Assembly: GCA_039935415.1 (NCBI GenBank)
Contig: JBDTKH010000048.1
Span: forward strand, 1-17,387
From: Palsa-870 sp039935415
Lineage (GTDB): Bacteria; Chloroflexota; Dormibacteria; Dormibacterales; Dormibacteraceae
Length of the DNA stretch: 17,387 nt
Direction: 5' to 3'
In this document: piece by piece, positions 6,044-12,035 of the stretch
Position numbering within the stretch: position 1 is the first letter of the stretch
How the letters are laid out: each line of letters starts with the position of its first letter
The notes under the pieces: model-generated
Database searches by the model: none
What the model was told of the DNA's origin: nothing
The model's input: the letters and a program-made list of their open reading frames with translations, nothing else
Position numbers and translations under genes: made by a program

Positions 6044-7343
6044 GCAGCGCGGCACAGTCGACGGGCCCGTGCTCACTACGTGGTTTGCCACGGCCGACCT
6101 CCACAAGCTCGACGTCTACGAATCGCTTGGCGGCTACTCTGCGCTGCGCAAGGTCGTCACCGAGATGACCGCGCAGCAGGTGATCGACGAGGTCAAGGTC
6201 TCAGGACTGCGCGGCCGCGGCGGCGCGGACTTCCCGACCGCGACGAAGTGGTCCTTCGTACCGAAAGACCATCCCGGTCCGAAGTACATGGTGGTCAACG
6301 CCGACGAGTCCGAGCCCGGCAGCGCCAAGGACCGCTACCTGATGGAGAACTCGCCGCACGCGCTGGTGGAGGGCGCCGCGATCGCGACGTTCGCAATCGG
6401 CGGCCACACCGCCTGGATCTACATTCGCGGCGAGTACGACCTGCCGTACGAGATGCTGCGGGACGCGATCGCCGAGGCCCAAGCGAAGGGCAACCTCGGC
6501 GATCACCCCTTCGGCTCGGACTATCCCCTCGACGTGAGGCTCTACCGCGGCCACGGCGCCTACATCTGCGGCGAGGAGACCGCGCTCCTCGAATCGCTGG
6601 AAGGCAAGCGCGGGCAACCCCGATCGCGTCCCCCCTTTCCCGCCGTCAAGGGCGCGTGGGGCATGCCGACCGCGGTGAACAACGTCGAGACGCTGGCGAC
6701 TGTGCCCTGGATCATCCGCCACGGCGGGGCGGAGTACGCCAAGCGCGGCACCGAGAAGGCGAAGGGCACTCGCATGGTCACGGTGAGCGGCGACGTCCAG
6801 CGCCCGGGCAACTACGAGATCGTGATCGGCGTCACCTACCGCCACATCATCGAAGAGCTCGCGGGCGGCATGCTGCCGGGGCGCAAGCTCAAGGTGTTCT
6901 GGCCTGGCGGCTCGTCGGCCAAGGTCCTCCCGGCCTCGATGATCGACACCTCGACCGACCTCGATGGTCTGAAAGCGCTCGGCACGATGGGCGGATCCGG
7001 AGGGATCATCGTCATGGACGACTCCCACTGCGTCGTGAAGGCCGCAGCCAGGCTGCTGCGTTTCTATGCGCATGAGTCATGCGGCAAGTGCACGCCCTGC
7101 CGCGTGGGCACCAACTGGTCGGTCCGCACCTTCGACCGGATTCTCGCGGGCGAGGGCAGCGAGATCGAGCTCGCGCTGCTGGACCGCGTGCAGCAGCAAT
7201 TGCAGGCTGGGCGCTGCCTGTGCGGCCTCGGCGACGCGGCCGGCTGGGTGATCCAGTCGACGATGAACCGCTTCCGCAACGAGTACGAGGAGCACTGCCT
7301 CCAGCACACGTGCTCGGTCGAGAAGGTCCCGGCCCATGCCTGA
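6036..7343 (+). CDS. nuoF: NADH-quinone oxidoreductase subunit F (NADH/FMN-binding)
   Basis: The 435-aa subunit oxidises NADH through FMN and passes electrons to cluster N3. The nucleotide-binding loop GLRGRGGADFPTATKW is at 57-72, NADESEPGS at 88-96 and YICGEETALLESLEG in the middle. N3 ligands are Cys349, Cys352 and Cys355 (SCGKCTPC) and Cys396 (CLCGLGDAA). Asp65 and Ala69 stand where relatives usually have glycine (GAGFPTGxKW). ATG 6036 is preferred over GTG 6006 because AAGAAGG lies just upstream and 6006 is still inside the nuoE repeat tail. It overlaps nuoE and nuoG by 8 nt each. Confidence 0.95.
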   Translation: MTEQRGTVDGPVLTTWFATADLHKLDVYESLGGYSALRKVVTEMTAQQVIDEVKVSGLRGRGGADFPTATKWSFVPKDHPGPKYMVVNADESEPGSAKDRYLMENSPHALVEGAAIATFAIGGHTAWIYIRGEYDLPYEMLRDAIAEAQAKGNLGDHPFGSDYPLDVRLYRGHGAYICGEETALLESLEGKRGQPRSRPPFPAVKGAWGMPTAVNNVETLATVPWIIRHGGAEYAKRGTEKAKGTRMVTVSGDVQRPGNYEIVIGVTYRHIIEELAGGMLPGRKLKVFWPGGSSAKVLPASMIDTSTDLDGLKALGTMGGSGGIIVMDDSHCVVKAAARLLRFYAHESCGKCTPCRVGTNWSVRTFDRILAGEGSEIELALLDRVQQQLQAGRCLCGLGDAAGWVIQSTMNRFRNEYEEHCLQHTCSVEKVPAHA

Positions 7344-9225
7344 GGTGAAGATGGTCAAGCTGACCATCGACGGCCGCGAGGTGACCGTGCCCGACGGCAC
7401 GCTGGTTGTAGAGGCCGCGAAAAAGCTCAACATCGAGATCCCGGTCTTCTGCTACCACCACAAGCTCGAGCCCGTGGGCGCGTGCCGCATGTGCATGGTC
7501 GAGATCGCGCCGGGTCCCCCCGTCGCGCAGGCCGGCTGCATCCGCCCCGTCGCCGAGGGCATGGTCGTCAAGACGCAGAGCACGATGGCCGTCCATGCGC
7601 GGGCCGACATCCTGGAGATGGAGCTGGCCAACCACCCGCTGGACTGCCCCGTCTGCGACAAGGGCGGCGAGTGCCCCCTGCAGGATTACACGTTCCGCCA
7701 CGGATACCCGACGAGCCGGATCGACGGGCCGCGCCTCCACTTCAAGAAGCCGGTCCCCCTGTCGGAGAAGATCGCGCTCGACCGCGAGCGCTGCGTGCTC
7801 TGCTACAGGTGCACGCGCTACTACGACGAGATCGCGTGGGAGCAGGAGCTTACCGTCGGGCAGCGCGGCGTGCACTCCTTCATCACCAGCCAGTTCGACC
7901 AGCCTCTGCAATCGATCTTCAGCGGCAACATCATCGACCTCTGTCCCGTCGGCGCCCTCACGTCGCGCATCTGGCGCTTCGAGTCGCGGCCGTGGGACAT
8001 GACACACACGGAAAGCGTGTGCTCGAAATGCGCGGTCGGCTGCAACGTGACGATGTGGCAGCGGCGCGGTCAGCTGGTCCGCGTCACCTCACGCGAGAAC
8101 GACGACATCGACGAGGGCTGGATCTGCGATCGCGGCCGGTTCGACTACGCGGACGTCAACGACCCCTCACGCCTACACACCCCGGTCGTGCGCGGCTCAA
8201 GGTCGACCTGGGCCGACGCGTTCAACGCCCTCGCTGTGGGCATCAAGGGCAAGGGCGCGAAGCTCGGCGTGTCGCTGCCACAAGACCTGACCAACGAGGA
8301 AGCCTTCCTGTTCCGGCGGCTGCTCGACGGCCCGCTGAAGGACGCGAAGGTGAAGATGCACGGCCGCACGGCCCTACCGCCACCCTCAACCGAAACCCTT
8401 CGTATCAAAGAGTTGGATGACGCCCGCGTCATCGTGATCGTCGCGTCCGATACCGAGGATGATGTCCCGATCGTCAACCTGCGCGTCAAGAAGGCGGTGG
8501 GCAAGCTCGGCGCGAAGCTGATCGTGGTCCACCCGAACGGGGTCGACCTCGATCGCAGCCCGCACACCGTCCACATCCGCAACGCCCCTGGCGCGGCCGC
8601 CGCCGAGGTGAGGAAGCTGGCGTCGCACGAGCTGCTGCAGAACCCGGGCGGCCTGGTCGCCATCCTGTACGGCGACGGCCACGGCAGCGAGGACGCGACG
8701 GACCTGGCCGGCGCATGCGCGGAGCTCGCGGCCAAGGTCGGCGGCAAGGTGATGCCTCTTTACCGCGCCACCAACGAACGCGGGACGCTGGCGGCCGGGG
8801 TCGCGGGCTGGGACAAGCTGGACGGCGTCGAGGCGCTGCTGGTCTGGGGCCCGCCGCCGGCGGCCGGCATCCCCGACTCGGTTCGCTTCCTCGCTGCCTG
8901 GGATCACCTGCCGCGCCCTGAGTACGCGGCGGCCGACGTGATCCTGCCGGCCACGACGTTCGCCGAGCGCCAGGGCAGCTACGCGAACCTCGAGGGCACG
9001 GTCCAGTTCCTTCGCCCGCCGATCGCGATCGAGCCGCCGCTGAAGGAGGCCTGGGAGGCGCTGACGGAGCTCGGCGTCGCGCTCGGCTTGAACTTGGACT
9101 ACGCCGGCATCTTCACCATTCAGCGCGAGCTGGCAAGCAAGGTTCCGGCACTCGCCGCGCTGGCCCAGCCGCCCTCGCCCGAGCCCGCACCCCAACCCGT
9201 CCTGGTCGGGCCGGCGCACCCGTGA
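7336..9225 (+). CDS. nuoG: NADH-quinone oxidoreductase subunit G (Fe-S, short molybdopterin-like domain)
   Basis: The 629-aa subunit is the electron wire of the peripheral arm. Ligand sets seen: N1b Cys39, Cys50, Cys53, Cys68; N5 His100, Cys104, Cys107, Cys113; N4 Cys153, Cys156, Cys159, Cys203; and the optional N7 set Cys229, Cys232, Cys236, Cys264 in exact Cx2Cx3Cx27C spacing. The rest is a molybdopterin-oxidoreductase-like domain ending ADVILPATTFAERQGSYANLEG and a proline-rich tail. Total length is well below the roughly 780-910 residues of Thermus or E. coli NuoG, so the C-terminal domain is reduced. Start ATG 7336 overlaps nuoF by 8 nt. Confidence 0.95.
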   Translation: MPEVKMVKLTIDGREVTVPDGTLVVEAAKKLNIEIPVFCYHHKLEPVGACRMCMVEIAPGPPVAQAGCIRPVAEGMVVKTQSTMAVHARADILEMELANHPLDCPVCDKGGECPLQDYTFRHGYPTSRIDGPRLHFKKPVPLSEKIALDRERCVLCYRCTRYYDEIAWEQELTVGQRGVHSFITSQFDQPLQSIFSGNIIDLCPVGALTSRIWRFESRPWDMTHTESVCSKCAVGCNVTMWQRRGQLVRVTSRENDDIDEGWICDRGRFDYADVNDPSRLHTPVVRGSRSTWADAFNALAVGIKGKGAKLGVSLPQDLTNEEAFLFRRLLDGPLKDAKVKMHGRTALPPPSTETLRIKELDDARVIVIVASDTEDDVPIVNLRVKKAVGKLGAKLIVVHPNGVDLDRSPHTVHIRNAPGAAAAEVRKLASHELLQNPGGLVAILYGDGHGSEDATDLAGACAELAAKVGGKVMPLYRATNERGTLAAGVAGWDKLDGVEALLVWGPPPAAGIPDSVRFLAAWDHLPRPEYAAADVILPATTFAERQGSYANLEGTVQFLRPPIAIEPPLKEAWEALTELGVALGLNLDYAGIFTIQRELASKVPALAALAQPPSPEPAPQPVLVGPAHP

Positions 9226-9237
9226 GCGGCTTGAAGG

Positions 9238-9335
9238 CGCGGGGGGGTCAGGCCCCCCCCGCGGTACCCCCCCCTCTGCGATGGGCCGCATCGCCTTCGA
9301 TGGGCGGTGGCGGTGGCTCGGCAAAGCCGAGCCAC
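9238..9335. repeat. Three-hairpin palindromic block in the nuoG-nuoH gap
   Basis: Three perfect stems follow each other: CGCGGGGGGG (9238-9247) with CCCCCCCGCG (9254-9263); GCGATG (9278-9283) with CATCGC (9289-9294); GTGGCTCGGC (9313-9322) with GCCGAGCCAC (9326-9335) around an AAA loop. The last stem ends directly before the nuoH ribosome-binding site (GGAAGGAAG). The layout is like family 1 but the sequence differs. It fills nearly the whole 124-nt gap. Confidence 0.75.
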
Positions 9336-9349
9336 GCGGAAGGAAGCAA

Positions 9350-10363
9350 GTGAACGGTTTTTACAACGACCCCATTGGGCACTGGGTGGTGGTCGTCGTC
9401 GCCATTGCTCTGCTCCTCTTCGTCGTGCTCACGGCCACCGCCTACACCGTGTGGTTCGAGCGCGTTGCGCTTGGCCACATCCAGCGCCGTCCGGGTCCCA
9501 ATCGAGTCGGTCCGTATGGCCTGCTGCAGCTTGCCGCGGACGGCATCAAGCTCGCATTCAAAGAGAGCTTCGTCCCTGCCGACACCGACAAGGTCCTCTT
9601 CGTCGTCGCGCCGGCGATCGCCGTGGCGGCCGCGTTCCTCGCCTGGGCGGTGATACCGATCGGCCTCTGGTACAACGTCCAGTACTGGATCGCCGACGTC
9701 AACATCGGCATCCTGCTGATCTTCGCCGTCAGCGCGATGAACGTGTACGCGCTCGTGCTCGGCGGCTACGCGTCCAACAACAAGTACTCGATGCTCGGGG
9801 GCCTGCGCTCCGCGGCGCAGCTCATCAGCTACGAGGTATCACTCGGCCTCTCCCTGGTCCCGACGTTCATGATCGTCGGCTCGCTGCGGCTGCGCGACAT
9901 CGTTCAGTACACGGTGAGCTGGGGGCCGTACCACGGGCCGATCCCGCTGATCATCCTCACGCCGATCGGCTTCGTCATCTACCTGATCGCCGCCGTGGCC
10001 GAGACCAACCGCGCCCCGTTCGACCTCCCGGAGGCCGAGCAGGAGCTGATCGGCGGGTTCCTCACCGAATACTCCGGCCTGAAGTTCGTCATGTACTACC
10101 TGGCCGAGTACATCAACATGATCACGGTCTCTGCGCTGGCGGCCATTCTCTTCTTCGCCGGATGGTCCCTGTGGATCGTACCGCCGGTGCTCGCCTTCCT
10201 CCTCAAGATCGTTCTCTTCCTCTTCCTATACATTTGGCTCCGCGGCACGCTCCCTCGCCTCCGCTACGACATGCTCATGCGGCTCGGCTGGAAAGTGCTG
10301 CTGCCGCTGGCAATCGCAAACGTCATCGTCACCGGGGTCGTCCTGGTGGCTGTGCAGGGGTAG
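9350..10363 (+). CDS. nuoH: NADH-quinone oxidoreductase subunit H
   Basis: The 337-aa membrane subunit links the quinone cavity to the proton arm. Hallmarks are ERVALGHIQRRPGPNRVGP near residues 33-51, LLQLAADGIKLAFKE, and AAVAETNRAPFDLPEAEQEL followed by GGFLTEYSGLKF. About eight hydrophobic helices are visible. The start is GTG 9350, with GGAAGGAAG 3-13 nt upstream and a normal N-terminus (MNGFYNDPIG). An ATG at 9281 is in frame but would translate the hairpin block into a charged leader unlike NuoH. The stop TAG is 2 nt before the nuoI ATG. Confidence 0.95.
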   Translation: MNGFYNDPIGHWVVVVVAIALLLFVVLTATAYTVWFERVALGHIQRRPGPNRVGPYGLLQLAADGIKLAFKESFVPADTDKVLFVVAPAIAVAAAFLAWAVIPIGLWYNVQYWIADVNIGILLIFAVSAMNVYALVLGGYASNNKYSMLGGLRSAAQLISYEVSLGLSLVPTFMIVGSLRLRDIVQYTVSWGPYHGPIPLIILTPIGFVIYLIAAVAETNRAPFDLPEAEQELIGGFLTEYSGLKFVMYYLAEYINMITVSALAAILFFAGWSLWIVPPVLAFLLKIVLFLFLYIWLRGTLPRLRYDMLMRLGWKVLLPLAIANVIVTGVVLVAVQG

Positions 10364-10365
10364 TC

Positions 10366-11094
10366 ATGTCCGATTCTGAGAAGCAAGCTCCGCCACCCCC
10401 ACCTGGTCGGCCACGGGCCGACCTGTCCTCCCCACAGGGTGGGGAGGTGAACGCCGGCCCGTCCTCCCCGCTTGGCGGGGAGGTGACCAATCAACCTGAT
10501 CACCCGACCGAATTGCGTGGTCCCAGGGAGGGCGTGCCCGCGAAGCCCAAGGGTGACCGGCCCGGGGTCGCCGCCGATGTGGCCGCGCTCGTCGGCGGAC
10601 TGACGACCACGCTCGGTGAGTTCTTCCGCGCCCCGGTCACGCTCGAGTACCCCGAGGACAAATCGCCTCGGTCGGAGCGCTACCGCGGGCGCCACTACCT
10701 GCGCCGTTACGACAACGGTCTCGAGCGGTGCATCGGCTGCGAGCTATGCGCGGCGGCGTGCCCGGTGGGGTGCATCCTCGTGATCGCGGCCGAGAATACC
10801 GACGAGAACCGCGTGTCGCCCGGAGAGCGCTACGCCAAGACGTACGAGATCAACATGCTGCGCTGCATCTTCTGCGGCTACTGCGAAGACGCGTGCCCGG
10901 TGCAGGCGATCGTGCTGGGGCCGGAGTACGAGCTGTCCGACACCAGCCGCGAGAAGTTCATCTACACCAAGGAGAAGCTGCTCGAGCCGCTGCCGCCTGA
11001 TGTCGCGGCGCGGTTGCAAGGCGAGCAGCCCCATCCGGCGGCTTCGCACCAACCTCCCGCGCTTCGCGCCGGGACCCCAGTGGTGGGGAAGTGA
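10366..11094 (+). CDS. nuoI: NADH-quinone oxidoreductase subunit I, with repeat-derived N-terminal extension
   Basis: The 242-aa ferredoxin-like subunit carries clusters N6a and N6b: Cys122, Cys125, Cys128, Cys132 (CIGCELCAAACP) and Cys167, Cys170, Cys173, Cys177 (CIFCGYCEDACP), with the usual cross-shared pattern. The conserved part begins near residue 72. The first 42 residues are largely the translation of repeat family 1 (PPPPPGRPRADLSSPQGGEV, then SSPLGGEV), and the last 15 or so come from a degenerate copy. Relatives are about 160-210 aa. ATG 10366 lies 2 nt after nuoH; GTG 10534, with AGGGAGG before it, is an alternative start that would skip the repeats. Confidence 0.92.
   Translation: MSDSEKQAPPPPPGRPRADLSSPQGGEVNAGPSSPLGGEVTNQPDHPTELRGPREGVPAKPKGDRPGVAADVAALVGGLTTTLGEFFRAPVTLEYPEDKSPRSERYRGRHYLRRYDNGLERCIGCELCAAACPVGCILVIAAENTDENRVSPGERYAKTYEINMLRCIFCGYCEDACPVQAIVLGPEYELSDTSREKFIYTKEKLLEPLPPDVAARLQGEQPHPAASHQPPALRAGTPVVGK
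10391..10486. repeat. Palindromic repeat family 1, copy 4 (inside nuoI)
   Basis: Three perfect stems: 10405-10412 with 10416-10423 (GGTCGGCC/GGCCGACC), 10427-10435 with 10439-10447 (CCTCCCCAC/GTGGGGAGG) and 10463-10471 with 10475-10483 (CCTCCCCGC/GCGGGGAGG). Identical to copy 1 over 10393-10451, the third hairpin having diverged with compensating changes (arm differences are matched on both sides). Confidence 0.9.
11046..11094. repeat. Degenerate family 1 copy at the nuoI C-terminus
   Basis: A pyrimidine lead (CACCAACCTCCCGCGC), a GCGC-rich hairpin (near 11058-11070) and ACCCCAGTGGTGGGGAAGTGA align with the family order. The end GGGGAAGTGA is the same variant as the third hairpin of copy 1. 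Its terminal TGA is the nuoI stop codon. The alignment is by eye and needs gaps. Confidence 0.5.
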
Positions 11095-11109
11095 CCTGTT
11101 GATGCAGTT

Positions 11110-11655
11110 TTGCAGGCCAGTTTGCCCCGCGCCGACGCGCGACCAATTGCGTTGGCTCTAGTCGTCTTTTTCGTCGCTGCCGCGCTCGCTTTGGCGGGGG
11201 CGGTTGGCGTCGTCGCCTTCAGGGAGCCGATCCGGTCCGTGCTCAGCCTTGTTGTCGTGATGCTTGGGCTCTCCGTGCTCTTCCTGCTGCTCAGCGCGCA
11301 GTTCGTCTTCGTCGTCCAGATCATCGTCTACGCCGGCGCGGTGATGGTCCTGTTCCTTTTCGTGATCGCCCTCATGGGTCCGGCGCGCGAGATGGCCAGG
11401 ACCAAGCTGCGTTTCCAGGCCTGGCTGTCGGCGCTGTTCGTGGTTGTCCTCGCCGGCCTGATCTGGGCGATGCTCCAGGGCGTCCAGTACCGCCAGCCTG
11501 ACAAGACCGACCTCTCGATCTTCGGCACGGTGCAGTCGATCGGGGTGGGCCTCTTCACGACCTACCTCTACCCGTTCGAGCTGACCTCGATCCTCCTATT
11601 GGTCGCCGCCATCGGCGCGATCTACCTCAGCCGCAAAACGATCGACGACTTGTGA
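11110..11655 (+). CDS. nuoJ: NADH-quinone oxidoreductase subunit J
   Basis: This 181-aa membrane subunit has five hydrophobic segments. The third contains the conserved FVVQIIVYAGAVMVLFLFVI, whose tyrosine and glycine lie at the helix deformation that moves during turnover. The start is uncertain: TTG 11110 is the first in frame, TTG 11122 is also possible, and the nearby ATG at 11102 is out of frame. A GGGGAAG from the degenerate repeat at the end of nuoI is the nearest Shine-Dalgarno-like sequence but is rather far (about 18 nt). It lies 15 nt after nuoI in the same frame. Confidence 0.92.
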   Translation: MQASLPRADARPIALALVVFFVAAALALAGAVGVVAFREPIRSVLSLVVVMLGLSVLFLLLSAQFVFVVQIIVYAGAVMVLFLFVIALMGPAREMARTKLRFQAWLSALFVVVLAGLIWAMLQGVQYRQPDKTDLSIFGTVQSIGVGLFTTYLYPFELTSILLLVAAIGAIYLSRKTIDDL

Positions 11656-11658
11656 AGA

Positions 11659-11696
11659 CCCCACGAAATCGGAGGCTTCGCCGTGATTTCGCGGGG
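11659..11696. repeat. Palindrome family 2, copy B (nuoJ-nuoK gap)
   Basis: CCCCACGAAATC (11659-11670) and GATTTCGCGGGG (11685-11696) are 12-nt arms with one G:T-type change, and the 14-nt loop holds a small GGC-ttc-GCC hairpin. It is the same family as 5409-5448. It makes up most of the 50-nt gap and is followed by ACCCC and the nuoK start at 11706. Confidence 0.8.
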
Positions 11697-11705
11697 ACCC
11701 CGTAA

Positions 11706-12035
11706 ATGAGCACCCTCGACATTGGCGGCTCGCAGATCGACACTTCGTGGTTCCTGCTTCTCGGCGCGGTCCTCTTCACAATCGGCACCATCGGCGTGCT
11801 GGTGCGGCGCAACCCGCTGGTCATCCTCATCAGCATCGAGCTGATGCTCAACGCGGTCAACCTGACGCTGATCACGTTCTCGCGTCAGCTGCAGAACATC
11901 GAGGGCCAGCTCTTCGCCCTGATGGTGATGACGGTGGCCGCGGCGGAGGCCGTCGTGGGGCTCGCGATCCTGGTCGACATCTTCAGGGTCCGTGACGTCG
12001 AGGACGTCGACGAGCTCAGCGAGATGAAGGGATGA
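11706..12035 (+). CDS. nuoK: NADH-quinone oxidoreductase subunit K
   Basis: The 109-aa membrane subunit (MrpC-like) has three helices. Both conserved membrane glutamates of the E-channel are present: ISIELMLNAVNL in helix 2 and AAAEAVVGLAI in helix 3. It is slightly longer than the usual 100 residues because of an acidic C-terminal tail (RDVEDVDELSEMKG). Start ATG 11706 lacks a strong Shine-Dalgarno; the GCGGGG arm of palindrome copy B is 10 nt upstream. The stop overlaps nuoL as ATGA. Confidence 0.95.
   Translation: MSTLDIGGSQIDTSWFLLLGAVLFTIGTIGVLVRRNPLVILISIELMLNAVNLTLITFSRQLQNIEGQLFALMVMTVAAAEAVVGLAILVDIFRVRDVEDVDELSEMKG

Noticed and set aside
9281..9349. Earlier ATG start for NuoH
   Set aside because: It would translate the hairpin block; GTG 9350 has a good Shine-Dalgarno and gives a normal N-terminus.
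16..11094. CRISPR array
   Set aside because: Repeat copies are kilobases apart, lie in genes and gaps, and have no regular spacers.
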